Assembly (NCBI GenBank): GCA_951804985.1
Contig: OX638130.1
Span: 123,331,593 to 123,395,592 of the forward strand
DNA length: 64,000 nt
From: Dryomyza anilis
Taxonomy: Eukaryota > Arthropoda > Insecta > Diptera > Dryomyzidae
Direction: 5' to 3'
Position 1 is the first letter of the stretch. The number at the start of each line of letters is the position of its first letter. This document shows positions 10,601 through 22,970 of the stretch, piece after piece. The position numbers were made by a program, and so were the translations under genes. The notes under the pieces are model-generated. The model did not search any database and was not told where the DNA came from. It worked only from the letters and a program-made list of their open reading frames with translations.

Positions 10601-12560
10601 TAATTGACTCTTTTTTGTCACAGAAAATTATAACAAAATTTTCTTTCTTACAAAAATTGCATTCAATTTATATTAAACTAGCTGGACCCGTGCACGACTC
10701 GTGCCAAGATTTAGTGAATGCAAGGATATGGAGTGATTTTATTAATATAAAGAACATATTTATTATGAATTTATGTGAATTTTAGAGTGGTGAATTTTAG
10801 TGTGGTGAGTTTTAGTGTAGTGAATTTTAGTGTGGTGAGTTTAGTGTTGTGAGTTTTAGTGTGGTGAATTTTGGTGCGGTAAGTTTCGTTGTGGTGAATT
10901 TTAGAGTGGTGAGTTTTAGTGTGGTGTGTTTTAGTGTGGTGAGTTTGAGTGTGGTGAATTTTAGAGTGGTGAGTTTTAGTTTGGTGAGTTTTAGTTTGGT
11001 GAATTTCGGTGTGGTGAGTTTAAAGAATTTGGGATGGTTGGTATACCCAGGTGTGAAATATCATAAGATCACTACAAAAATCACTATAATATCTGTTGAA
11101 ATACACCATCTGGAAAATGTACCTCCTATGGGGGGTGCCACGCCCAGTGGTCTAATACCATCCACATTCCGCGAGACCGTTTAGAATGGTTATATATAAC
11201 GCTGACCAGAATTTCATTAAATTTGCTATGCTAATTGCTGACATAATGTGTTTTTAATTTTTGGGTTATATGGGAGGTGCCACGCCCAGTCCACCAATCT
11301 CACCGAGATATAGCCTATACTCTGCCCAGACCCAACATACATGTTGTGTCAAAATTTGATTCAATTCGGTTCAGCCGTTTTGACGCCTATTCGGAACATA
11401 CAGACATACATACTTACATTCGCAAATATATAGTAGATTCGTGGTTTTAACCTTCAAATGCATTTCGCGCCATATTTAATCAATTGGCGCGATAATTATA
11501 TTAGTACAAGTTTAAAAACCAGTTGGGAAGGTTAGATCACATGGGAAATTTTAAAGTAGGTGTAATTATGATAGTTCGGATTATCAAAATTATAGTCGGT
11601 CTAAGCCGACTATAAATACCCTACACATATGTGTGGTTACCATTCAAAGTGATATATAGGTCACCAGGGTATACGAATCCTGAAAATAACTACAAACATT
11701 CAATCGCTGAAGAATTTCCATTCATTTGATACCCATATTTACATATGGGTAGGTGTACCGAATATCGATTTCTTTTTTGGTGAACCACAAGTCTTTTCGC
11801 CGGAAAACATTATTATCATGTATTTGAGCATGATGTCAATACATATTTGACCAAAAAAGTTTACCTAAGCACGTATACAGTAAAATTGATCTGTATATGT
11901 AAATTTTATATGAGGTATTTGAACATAAGTGGTCGGATCATAGGTCACAATGGACCGATCTCGCCAATTTTTTCGCACATACAGCGTAGGTATATTAGTA
12001 ATTTAAGTTATAAGTTTCATTTATCTAGCTCTTCAATTTTAAAAGTCTTAGGGATTTCAACAGACAGACAGACGGACAGACAGACAGACGGACAGACAGA
12101 CAGACGGACAGACGGACATCGCTAAATCGACTCAGGAGGTCATGCTGATCAAGAATATATATACTTTTCCATACCGGAGATGCTTCCTTCTGGGTGTTAC
12201 AAACGGCGTACCAAACTGAATATACCCTTTCACTCTTAGTGTAGGGTATAAAAAACCCGGGAAATTACTAGTTTTGCGCGCCAAAAACTCGTACCAATAT
12301 GATTATACACTAACTGATTAAATATTGTCCGAAATTCGTTTTGAATTATTTGCACAAATTAAGTATATAATCACGCGATTACTGTTCTACACTTAAAATT
12401 GGAGCTCAAACGATAAACGAGGAATTTTTTATCAAAAACCTTTTAGTAATTAGTTTGTACTTACGTTTATAATAGATTTGCAAAGATCACATTTATTTGT
12501 TTTGTTAACCGCATCAACTTTAAAATATTTCCGGAATGGATTATTCCTCGGTCTCGGCAT
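7607..12560 (-). CDS. hAT transposase, BED zinc finger type, 4 exons, 627 aa
   Basis: Exons 12560-12465, 10186-9745, 9609-9292 and 8634-7607 join in frame across GT-AG introns of 2278, 135 and 657 bp, giving 628 codons including the stop. Donors read AAC|GTAAGT, TAG|GTAAGT and CAG|GTAAAT. Exon 1 and the start of exon 2 form a BED finger (C24-x2-C27, H42-x4-H47), which implies DNA binding. The RNase H-like catalytic core has Asp169 in KLDGLTHL, Asp234 in CTTDNGTNM and Glu590 in VERLFS. Other hAT hallmarks are RCAAHTLQLA (288-297), PTRWNSSY with Trp346, and a C-terminal dimerisation region (WW...LGVPATQVSVERLFS). A run of acidic residues (about 243-273) precedes the CAAHTL block. The protein should cut and rejoin the element ends in the nucleus. 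No internal stop or frameshift is seen. The start is the first ATG in frame with the BED finger. Confidence 0.9.
10677..11445. mobile_element. Interspersed repeat inserted in hAT intron 1
   Basis: The block begins AACTAGCTGGACCCGTGCAC and ends in a conserved-looking tail (TTCGGTTCAGCCGTTTTGAC, then CATACAGACATACATAC and AAATATATAGTAGATT). Tails of this kind close many dispersed insect repeats. It also contains two copies of a GGTGCCACGCCCAGT segment and a GTGGTGAGTTTT minisatellite. I cannot assign its class; boundaries are approximate and no target duplication is evident. The 111-codon plus frame across the minisatellite is not a gene. Confidence 0.55.
10785..11020. repeat. GTGGTGAGTTTTAGT minisatellite within inserted repeat
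   Basis: About 16 copies of a 15-base unit, the same family as the array at 5265-5866. The frame across it reads as VVNFRVVSF-type repeats and is not coding. Confidence 0.85.
11591..12249. mobile_element. Dispersed element with ATACCCTACAC ends, inserted in hAT intron 1
   Basis: Inverted ends ATACCCTACAC (11616) and GTGTAGGGTAT (to 12249) flank the block. Just left is a perfect 9-bp stem hairpin, TATAGTCGG...CCGACTATA (11591-11614). Inside are a CAGACAGACGGACAGA tract (12060-12117) and the phrase ATCGCTAAATCGACTCAG followed by TGATCAAGAATATATATAC and GGGTGTTACAAACGG. Such phrases recur in dispersed repeats of many flies (recalled, not checked). No intact coding frame; it looks non-autonomous. 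Confidence 0.6.
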
Positions 12561-15089
12561 TTTCACTCTCTTTAAAATTTATTCATTAACTTTTAACACG
12601 CACTTAAAACGCACTTTTGTCTTGGCACTTGACTTTAATTAACGTTTTCAACAGTATTTGCAAAAGTATCATTACAAAAACAGGGATGCACAGTATAATA
12701 AAACATTCTCAAACAAACCATAAAGCAGATTGTCTATACCATGTTTATTTGGTTTATGCACGTAGCTAATTATATGAATTTAATGGTACAAGACATTTTG
12801 CCAACATTTTTGAACGATTTTAAATTCATCACGAAATATTCATTTCATACAGAAAAATGTATAAATATGCGGATAATAGAATGCTTAAATTATCTAAGTA
12901 TAATACAAATGGTTTGGAATGTGCGAATGTCAAAATGAAAAAAATATATATATTTAATCTTATAATTCTAAATTGTTTTTGGTAATGTTAGTGATAATTT
13001 TTAAATCATGTAAGAATTTGTGTGTTGATTTTACCTGATTTTTTTAATTTTGTGATAATTTTTCTTGTTGTGGGATTTTTAAACAAAATTTCCACATGGG
13101 AATTTTAACCCCCAAATCATGTATCTTTTTATTATTGTGTGACTACGATTCGTTTCCAGTCCCCTTCGTCTAAAATTTGTATAACGTATTTCAAACATTT
13201 CGTTCGTTTCGCTCTTTGGAGCGAACGTTTGTTCAATATTTTTGTTTTGACAACTATTTTTCATATACAAAAATTTCATATATTTATTTTTTTTTTTGTC
13301 GTATGATTTATATGCTGGCAACAAAAAAACTCTCAAAACGAACGTACTCAACGTTTCGTTTGATACATGAATCAAAAATTGTAGTCACACGATATTCAAC
13401 CGATATTCAAACGAATTGTAGCCGATATCGTTGTCACCGGGAAATACATGATCGACACGTAAATATATCCTATGACACAAACGTGTTTTTTTTCGTAGTA
13501 ATTTTCGTTGGCAGCTATGCACAGACACATTTTTACGTTTCCTTTTTATTCTAAACTGTAAACGTAACATCTTAACTAGTGATCTATTGCATTTTTGTCC
13601 TTTCGCATGCAAATATATGCCGCAGTTAACAGCGCACATACAAAAATATGTTTCTCGTAGATATTGATAACAATTCTTGTAAGGTTCTTCATCGTATTTT
13701 CAAAAACTATTCAATTGTGTATGAAGCAAACCAATTTACAAGTGACAAAATATATCATTAGCTGCATTCAGTGATCTCAACAGTTGTGAAATTATTGGGT
13801 ATTTTGCGCTTGAATGATAAGCTACTCTCAACATGTTTAGAAAGCGATCACCATTTTTTAATCAAAAATTTTTACGCTACATTTGTGCTGCCTTTGTTAT
13901 CAATGATATTTCAAGTTAAACAAATGTAATTTAGCTTGAAAAATATGTATCGAATATAATTAAAAAAAAATATTAACATTAAATTCATTTGTAAATTGAC
14001 AGATGGGTAGCGGTGCGTTCAATAAGATAGAGCGTTAGTGAGCAGCAATTGTTGAAATCCCTGTATGCAGCCAACGTAGTGAAATCGGAGTCTAAAGCTA
14101 GAATCTCACGATTGAACAACCAATATTATATTGTAAAATTTGTTTGCCGCATACGCCATTGAGTAATTTTCGAAGAAAAAGATAAAAAATGTACATTAAT
14201 TTTTGGCACAGTCGATGCTAAATATCATTAATTTGCTACAAGAAACAAATAACTAAGAAAAAACACATAACGGAAATAGAAAGAGCATGGCGTATGATGC
14301 AAACAAATTCGTAGGTGACAAATATCAATAAATGGGGAGAATTTTCCTTTAGACACAAATGTATATCAACAAGAAATGGTATGCTGATATCATTTTCAGT
14401 ACAAACATTTAAAAGGCATCAACCAACTCGAACGTCAACAACCTTTGTGTTGATGCAAACTGAAATTGATAAAATTTATTCATTGTTTAGTATATAATTG
14501 ATTGAGCTTATGCATCAAGCAATGCGGCACTTGCGATGTCTCCGGTATTTGCGGCTTGACGAATGCATGCATGCATACATATTCGATTATGTACTTTGCT
14601 CTTTAATGAAGGTTGAAAAACAACCATAAAGAAATTCCAAATTATTGAAAAGAATTCGTAAACAAAAGAAAAAAAATAATTTTACTTCAATATATGAATT
14701 ATAAACGAGTTTAGAAATCCTAGTAAAAATAAATGATCATTTAAAATAATTTAATACAACGACGAGCAATTTCTTTTTAAGCGAATTGTTGTTTGGAATG
14801 TTTTCCATTAAAACTGGACGTAGGTCAGCCACGACCTACTTGGATTCAGAAGACGTCTATTCAGACTTATTAATGATACCAATTTTAAACGAGCCGCAGG
14901 CATTTCACCTGTTCATAATCAAATGCAGAAAAGTTTTGTAGGTTTTTTTTGTCCGTCTTAAAAGTTTAGTGAAAAGTGTTTAGAACGATCGGGTTCTCCG
15001 TATTTGGAGGTTTCAAGGCTCCGAAGGGTCTTACGCATTCATTCAAAAAGTAAAATTTTACTGAAATTTATAATTTTTTTTTTTTGTAA
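12561..15089. other. Long 5' region of the hAT element, no gene seen
   Basis: This is about 2.5 kb between the transposase start and the right subterminal array. It contains an imperfect 11-base inverted pair (TGTGTGACTAC at 13135, GTAGTCACAC at 13381) and a perfect 7-bp stem GTAGGTC...GACCTAC at about 14818-14837. The short frames at 13079-13639 are not recognisable. It may hold another old insertion. Confidence 0.5.
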
Positions 15090-15092
15090 AAA

Positions 15093-15254
15093 CCGTATCA
15101 AAACCGGTATAAAACCGAAACCGTTTATATCGGTTTTGGATATCGGTTTTTTTTCTGATTATTGTGAAACGGTTTCGATTTCGGTTTCGGTTTTCAAAAT
15201 GAAACGGTTTCAAATGGATATCGGTTTCGGTTTCGGTTTCGGTTTCAATCCTTG
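15093..15254. repeat. hAT right terminal inverted repeat and subterminal CGGTTTCGG array
   Basis: Repeated CGGTTT, CGGTTTCGG and AAACCG units lead to the end GGTTTCAATCCTTG. This mirrors the left end in opposite orientation. Confidence 0.85.
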
Positions 15255-15262
15255 TGGGGATC
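15255..15262. repeat. hAT target-site duplication, right copy
   Basis: TGGGGATC, identical to 7378-7385, immediately outside CCTTG. Confidence 0.95.
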
Positions 15263-15629
15263 TGTAGAGTTTTGCTGAGTTTTGTTAGTTGGAGGTCGGA
15301 AACGTATAAATCCCTTATTGATGAAATATACTAAATTGGTGCAAGGCGGGATGCGAGGCTGTAAGTTGATGGAGTAGGAAAAAACAAAACTTTGATGTTA
15401 GAGTTGAGAAAAAACGATCAATATTCTGTGCACAGCGGAATATAATGCTGGAAATGATTATGGATTGTTGTTATTATGCCTATGAGAACTAAAAGTTTAG
15501 CAATTTTAAAGCTATTGTAAGAGAAAATGGTATTATTAGGTGTCGGTGGAATCAATATAAGGTAAACCACTGAGAAAATTGAAAAACATGTAAATACAAT
15601 TCCATTTAACTTCTGGTTAACTATTACAA
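15263..15629. other. Unique AT-rich stretch
   Basis: Nothing recognisable. Confidence 0.6.
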
Positions 15630-15890
15630 CACGCAGAAAAAATGTCATTTAAATTAATCAAGATGATAATTGAAAATTCGAAAAAACATACCATAAAATT
15701 AATAGTTTTTACTATTAAAATTAATCAATATGATATTTGTCCGATAAACTATTAACTCAATCGGTGAATCCTATTTAATATTACAAAATACTATAAATTG
15801 TATTTAAACATTTATTATATTTATACTATTAAATCATTAACTGTCCTATTGACAATTTTAATGGGATTTTATGAGTTTGTTTTCTGCGTG
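15630..15890. mobile_element. MITE-like element with CACGCAGAAAA ends
   Basis: Perfect 11-bp inverted ends, CACGCAGAAAA and TTTTCTGCGTG, enclose 261 bp of very AT-rich sequence with several inverted ATTAAT-type stretches and no frame. No clear target duplication is visible. The family is unknown. Confidence 0.6.
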
Positions 15891-16099
15891 AAGAAATGTC
15901 TTCTTTTATTCAAGAGTATTCAGTATTTTTCAATAGTATGTATTTTGTAGAATTCAATGGTATTTACCGATTACAAAAATTACTTATTCTATGGATTAAT
16001 AGCTAAACCTATAAAAATAGTATCAAAAAAACTATACACAAATGAACTATTATTTTAATATAATAAATTTTTAATAAAATAAGCAGAAAAACTAAATTT

Positions 16100-17300
16100 C
16101 TTATTTTAATTTATTTAAGTGAAAACATGTTTCATGTACTTATATGCTTAATAAATATATATTTGTTTGAATGGAAGCATAAAATTGTTTTTAGCTAAAT
16201 TTATAAATAATAGCAATTAGAAATAAAGAACTTTTTTTTACAATAAATATAAATATATTTGAATTGAAGCATAGAATTATTTTAAGTAAAATACTTAAAA
16301 AAAGTTGGTAGTGACGCATACATTTTTTTTAGTAAAATATATAAATAGTGGGAATTGGAACTGAAGTACTTTTTGTATAATAAAAATATTTGAATAGAAG
16401 CTCACAATTGTTTTCAGTAACATACATAAATGTTTAAAATTTGAAATAAATAACTTCTTTATAATATAGATAAATATGTTTGTATACAAGCATACAAATG
16501 TTTTCAGTAAAATACGTAAATATTTTGAATTTGAAATGAAAAACATTTTTATAATAAAGACAAATCTGTTTGAAGAGAAGCATAATATTGTTTAAGTAAA
16601 ATATATAAATAGTGGGAATTTGAAATTTAGAACTTTTTAATAAAAAAGATAAATATGTTTGAATAGAAGCAGTAAAATACATAAATAATTGGAATTTTAA
16701 AGGAAGATATTTTTGATATTAAAAATAAATATGTTTGTATATAAGTATAATATTGTTTTTAGTAAAACATATTTAGTAAAACAGTGAAATAAAAAAAATA
16801 AAAAAACATTTGGAATTAGAAATGTGAAACTTTTTTATAAAATAGATGAATATGTTTGAATAAAAGCATAAAAATGCTTTTAATAAAATACATAAATATT
16901 TTGATTTTGAATTGTAAAGCATTGTTATAGTAAAGGTAAATATGTTTGAATAGAAGCATAACATTGTTCAGTAAAATATATAAATAGTGGGAATTTGAAA
17001 TATTTAATTTTTTAATAATAAAGATAAATATGTTTGAATAGAAGCAAAAAAATACATAAATATTTGGAATTTTAAATGAAGACCTTTTTTTATATTAAAA
17101 ATAAATATGTTTGAAGTATAATATTGTAAGTATAATATTGTTTTTAGTAAAATATGATGTAGTTAAATAGTAAAAGAAAAATTTAAAAATATTTGGAATT
17201 TGAAATGTGAAACTTTTTTAATAATAAACATAAATATATTTAAATAGAAGCATAAAATTGTTTTGGGAAAATACTAAATAGTTGGAATTTGAACTGAAGA
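16100..17300. repeat. Degenerate ~90-bp AT-rich tandem array
   Basis: About 12 copies of a unit containing AAATATGTTTGAATAGAAGC, then AGTAAAATACATAAATA and TTGGAATTTGAAATGAAG, recur at spacings of roughly 75 to 130 bases. Copies differ by substitutions and by deletion of the central part. The minus-strand frames rich in FYSNIF are products of the repeat. Confidence 0.85.
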
Positions 17301-20300
17301 TGTTAAAATGATTGAATTGCTTTTCGTTTAATAAAGATATTTATAAATGATATGAAAATCAAGTGACGAATGAGTTGAAATGTAACATATGTTAATCTAG
17401 AACCAATAAAGAAAGTATTTCATTATTATGTCCACAAAATAAATACAAATCTTAATAAATATTTAGAAAAAATAATGAACTAGGGTACTACGTAGAAAAT
17501 GCTACCAAATCAACAAAAATAAGCAACTTCATCAGATAACAAAAATAAAGAATGAAGAAAATTGCGTAAATAAAGCGTAGAAAAATATACGAGAAATAAA
17601 CAAATGTCAAAAAAATAAAAAAAACAGAAATTTACAATGCGTAGTAGTTGCATGTGCTGCGATACCGCATGGTATGGACTGACATGATATAAAAATGGTA
17701 TGGTCAACGTTGCCTTGACCAGGACATTGGGCTTGCGAACGTTTGCAAAATATGTGGATATACGAAAAAAGTATAAAAATAAAAAAAAATCATATGAATT
17801 CAGTGAAAGAATGAAAGAATGGTTGGACGGTATAAGGAAGGATGCAAGGAGGGCAGGAAGGTAAAAATACACGTACTATGTATGCATACAATTTGCATGT
17901 CAATATTTTTTTGTTTATGTTGATTTTAGTGTTGTTATTGTTGATTTCGGAATTGTTTGCTTTTGGTGGTTTAAGTAAAGTTGAGAATTTTTCAAGTTTT
18001 CTATGTCATTTTTCTACTTAAAACAAAAAAAAAATAAAATTGGTATATATTCTAAAAAACAGCGTATAGAGTTTATTATATGCTAATAAAAAATATTTTC
18101 AAAATGTGAGAAAAAGTTATCAAATTCTATGGTAAAATTTTAGAATCAAATTAAACTCATCTGGACATTTTCAGCATGAATGACCGCTACATAGACCGAT
18201 AAACTTTGTAATAAAAATGCTAATCAAAAAATTATAACTTATGAAAAAAATAACCAAAAATTAAATGCACAAAACAAACGACTGAACGATTTACATAAAC
18301 TGGGCAGGGCTGTGAAATTAGTACCAAAGGAATACAATATACATGGTGCTGAAAACCAATGAAAAACAGACAAATAAAATAAATGATACGCAGATATTGT
18401 AGAAATGTGCTACAAAACGTTTTTGAATGGGTTTTCTTCTTTTATTTTGAGAGGATTTAATGGCATGCAAAGCGAAGTTGGCTGAAACGTGTTATAAAAC
18501 ATACGCCTCGACCCCCATATTAAACAGTTATTAAACTGTACATAACAAAAACAATAATAAAAAAGAAAAAGGAAAAAAATTCGAAATACATATCAATTGG
18601 GTGTCAGTTGTAAGCAGGGTATATAACAAAAAAAAACATCAAAAAATGGGGTAGAAATAGCGACTCTAAATGCAAAGGATGCCGCCGACGCGACGTATAA
18701 CATTTCTTATAAATTTTAAAATATCCCTAACAAAAAATCCCAAAAAAAAGGGTTAAATCTACTGCGCAAAGAAGTCGTAGAAAACAACAAGAAATCGAAA
18801 GAAAACGTAAAAGAGTTGTCGAAAAAGGCAACATATGCCAATAATTTACGCAAGTTTCTTGGGAAACAATTCAAAGGAACATGTGTAGGAGCAGTAAACC
18901 TTGGTTTTGTTTAGGGTTATATATTCCATATAGAGAATGTACGAAAAGGGTAACCGAAACAACGAAAAAAATAAAACACCATGTGGAGGGCATCTCCCAA
19001 CGAGTTAAGACAATGGAGAATTATGGCTTGTATAGGCCACGATACCAGACAAAATTGGTTTGTAAATGGTAAATATATGTTGTAGCTTAAATTGTCTGCG
19101 AAAAGAAGTCAATAACAAATGGTTTTTAAATTGCGTTTGTGAATTTGGAATTGAAGTTTTATTTGGCGTGCTATTTCGTTGAAGTATATTTGGGAATTTT
19201 GTTTGGAAGGCATTTATTTTGAAATGACTATCAATTTATATCATACGTTTGACAGTTATTTGACTGTAGTATTTTACGCTTAACTTGAGCAAATAATGTG
19301 GCCTGGAAATGACTCGAACTCTGGATGGAGGAAGTATTTGAATTACCAATGAAATAAAATATATTTGAATCGAAATTAAGTTGGGTATTGTATTGTTATA
19401 TAGTATTGTATTACATGGGTTTTGCTTTTTTAAAATAAAATAAAGTTCAACACCATTGACCCATAAGTACTCTCGAGACTCTCGATTAGGGTGTTTGTAA
19501 TTGGATATTTCCGAGTTTGCAATGAGGCCAACTTTCAAAAAGTTCAACAAGCAAAACATTTACTATACGTCCGGGTTTAACTGGTCCTAATTGCATTATT
19601 GCTGAATTACCGCAGTGTCTAATGGTACATGTGACTTAAGCATTAGCAACAGCAACTATGGCTTAAGCAAAATAACAACTTGCAGTAAAATAAAATTTTA
19701 AAAATGCGAAAAAAAAGGCAAAAAAATACAAAATGTAAACTGTGGCAACACAGCCAACTGACAGCGTAATAAATATAAACAAAAGCAGACATTGACAGCT
19801 GAAAAGAAAATGCCAAACGTTGCGTTTTCGAAAGAATAAACCTAACCAAAAAAAAATGAGAATTTAAAAGAAACTCAAAATACGAACAAGTTGTCAATGC
19901 AATGCTACCAACTTTCAAGAAATTAAATGACAGCGCGTAGTACAAAAAAAAAAAATAAAGAAAAATATAGAACAAAAACTGCAAATAACGAGTGCAAAAA
20001 ATGGCGTTGTTTGGTGCATGTTTGGTTGGTTGGAATGTGGGAAATAGGAAAAAACATGTCAAGAACGTGACAATGTTAACACAAAACACAGCACTAACAA
20101 TAAAAACAAATAATGCGTTTTTTGTAAAAAAATAAAATAAAATAAAAATATATTTAAAAGGACAACAGAAAACATTAAAATACAAATAATGGAACAGGAT
20201 TGGGTAATGATTAAAATAAACTTGGCGGAAACAACAGACATTTTATTAAAGTTATCTAAAGAATAAATTTAAAAATATGAAATAAAAAATATTTTTTTTA

Positions 20301-20699
20301 ATATAAAAAGTATATAATGTAAACTTTAAAGATCCAATAGATTTTATTATCTAGCGACGCACATTTCATTTTAAATTATACTAGAATGTCATCTTAAAAA
20401 CGTTTTATATTAAAATAATATTTATAGATTTTCGTCTGACAGAATTTGAAAGGCCTAATATTATTAAAATTAAAAATATTCATGTTTCAAAGTGACTTTA
20501 AAATGGAACCGTGGCGATAGAACCATGTTAAACCTGATGGCAAAAAAAGATAATTTTGCATTGTCATCCAGTTCGAGACAATATTTCAAATCTCAAGTCT
20601 GTGGCTCATCGCGAAGGTATTAGGATTAAAATCAATTACAAAATTTGTACCGAACAGAAAGACTTATTGTAAGCAACTTAATAAAAACGTTTTAATAAG
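17301..20699. other. Unique AT-rich stretch, no gene supported
   Basis: Several minus-strand frames (107 codons at 19236-19559, 180 codons at 19643-20185) are Phe/Tyr/Ile-rich reads through A-rich plus-strand DNA. They have no domain, splice context or start context. Confidence 0.5.
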
Positions 20700-21640
20700 T
20701 AATATCATATTTTTCGACAATTTTCTCACATAATTAATTTTCAAAATGCATAAAAGTCAACTTTATTTCATTGGTGATACTTTTTTTATACTCAATTAAC
20801 TTTTTCGTTTCTCACAATTGTTAAGTCGGTTCATGGAAAAATCATTTTGTAGAAATTTAACGAATACAACTATTTTTCGACAATTTTATCATATATTTAA
20901 TCATCTAAATGCAGAAAAATCAACTTATTTCATTCTTTAACAGTTTTTTGTATACACCACAAATTTTTTTTGTTGGTTCTCTCAACTGTTAAGTCGGTTC
21001 TTATACCCAAAACAAAATGGGTTATAGATTGTATGGTAGTTGCATCAACCAATTTGTACAAATTTCAATGTAACCGAATTATGTTGTTTGTTATAACTAT
21101 TTTTCGACAATTTTCCCATATATTTAATTGTCAAAATGCAGAAAAATCAATTTAATTTCATTATTGGATATTTTTTATTTGTACACAGTACCAACATTCT
21201 CGATTCTCACAACTATGAAGTCCATACGCATATCCAAAACTAAGTGTGTTGTATTTTATACAATAACCTATTTAGAAAAGTTAAAAATATATTGTAGTTC
21301 GTAGTAGTAGTTCAACCAATTCGTAAAAATTTTAATTTAACCGAATGCAGTTGTTTGTTATAACTATTTTTCGATAATTTTCTCATATAGTTAATTGTCA
21401 AAATGCAGAAACGTCAACTTTATTGCTTTAGTTAATGATTTTGTTGGACACACAACCTACTTTTTCAGTTCTCACAACTGTTATGTCGTTTCTTATACTC
21501 AAAAGTAAATGTATTTTAGTTTGTACAAAAACCAATTTAGAAAAACTAAAAAGAAATAGTAGTTCCATCAACCAATTTGTAGAAATTTCACGTTAACCGA
21601 ATGAAGTGGTTTGCTACATCTATTTTTCTTTTTCCAAGCT
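20700..21640. repeat. ~230-265-bp tandem array
   Basis: The start block TATTTTTCGACAATTTT recurs at about 20708, 20871, 21099 and 21365 (with one change), and a partial copy starts near 21621. Each unit then carries TCAAAATGCAGAAAAATCAA, a TTCTCACAACTGTTAAGTCG block and an AACCAATTTGTA block. Confidence 0.85.
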
Positions 21641-22970
21641 TACATCAAATTTGAAAAGGTTGAAGCCGTTTACATATTTCATCAAAAACTTTTAAATTTA
21701 TATGGGCATGTTCCAGCTTTCGATCTAATTTAATATGGCTTCTCAAAACTATTATTGAGAAAATACTGCCGAAAAATCTACTTAATCAAAAAATATGTAC
21801 AAAAATGTAAATAAAAGTATTGACCAAGAAAATATTTGAATATTAGTATTAGATTTGTTTTACGTTTTTCTTTTTAGTACAATATTTGTGCAAAGCAATA
21901 CCGATGGTATTGGCCAAAGGAAGCCAAACAATTTCCCGACAAACGTCGAAGATAAACTTGAAATTGGACAAAAAAAAAATTGGCTGAAAGCGTTTGGCAT
22001 AAAAGAAGTACAAGAACAAAAGTCAGCCATTTAAGCCAAACAAACTGAAGTAATGGAGAGAGAAAATAAAAACGAAGCAGCATAATATCGTGTTGTAGAC
22101 GTCGTTAAAATGAAGCAGCAGCAATGGACAAGAGATGCGCTGCATTGCATTGCGATGGACGATGAGCAAACATATCGAAGCCGAAAGCAGTCGAAGAAGA
22201 GTATAGAATAACAAAAATGATGGGAAGTACGATTTGGCAGTACGGCAAGAGGTAGAAAGAGGTCTCTTGGGTTGTAGTAATGCGCGCACGTACAGAGTGA
22301 CTGGATGGTTGGATGGCTGGCTGAGACTGGTTGTTGGCTGGCATGACATACGCGCCCGGACAGCATTGCATAACGTGCTCGGACTCGGACCATTCATGGT
22401 TAGAAAAGTTTAAAAGATGCCTGGATGCCGGGCAGCCAAGTCAAGCCAAACCAAACCAACCAAGGCAAAGGCAAAAGCATAAGCAAAGCCAGTTGCGGCG
22501 GATGAGTGGCAGATGAAGCTGAGACAGCAGCGCATAAGCTGGAGAGTGGCTTGTTTGGTGCGGACAAACATGAGGTCGATGGTAGGACATATGGCGGGAC
22601 GCAAAGCAGCCAGGGCTTAAACTTGACTTTGGTTTAAAAATAACAGCACAAAAAACAGACAGCAATGCAAATAAAAATAAAAATGAAATAAATACTGATT
22701 TGCGAATATGTAGTAGAGGCAGAAGCAGCAGCAGTAAAAAATGAAGAAGTACCTGTAGTGTGGAATGTTTTGTGCCGATTTCAAGAACGAAAATATCCAA
22801 TTAACTGCAACAATAAAATTGAGTGGCTGCAAATTTAGGTGTTGTCAGCGGCAAAATATTGTCACGAAGATTTTTTATTTATTTTGTACATTTACTTCCA
22901 CAATTACATTGTAATGAAATGCACAAAAATATCAAAAACTGAAAATTTAGTTACCACTTCGAAATTTTTA
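21641..22970. other. GC-richer unique patch without an accepted gene
   Basis: From 21870 to 22620 base composition rises and many overlapping frames are open on both strands. A good plus acceptor (GTTTTTCTTTTTAG) ends near 21877 and is followed by a 50-codon open frame with IFVQSNTDGIGQRKP. The opposite strand is also open, so I do not call a gene. A 5' UTR, enhancer or unconserved RNA is possible. Confidence 0.4.

Larger units (their letters stand above)
7386..15254 (-). mobile_element. hAT superfamily DNA transposon, apparently autonomous
   Basis: The ends are inverted: CAAGGAATGAAACC on the left and, read inward from the right, CAAGGATTGAAACC. They are flanked by the perfect 8-bp duplication TGGGGATC. 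Both subterminal regions (about 7400-7545 and 15090-15246) are full of CGGTTTCGG/CCGAAACCG, resembling the clustered subterminal transposase sites of the Ac branch of hAT. The element carries one minus-strand transposase gene. Its 7.87-kb length is inflated by at least two later insertions in intron 1 and by a long leader (12561 to about 15090) in which I recognise no gene. The exact duplication and open frames suggest fairly recent insertion. Confidence 0.93.

Noticed and set aside
12681..14063. CAGGGATG ... ATCCCTG as a nested hAT element
   Set aside because: Only seven bases match at the ends and the flanking eight bases (TACAAAAA, TATGCAGC) do not agree.
19643..20185. 180-codon minus frame rich in Phe and Tyr
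   Set aside because: Typical of A-rich opposite-strand DNA; no start context, motif or splice sites.
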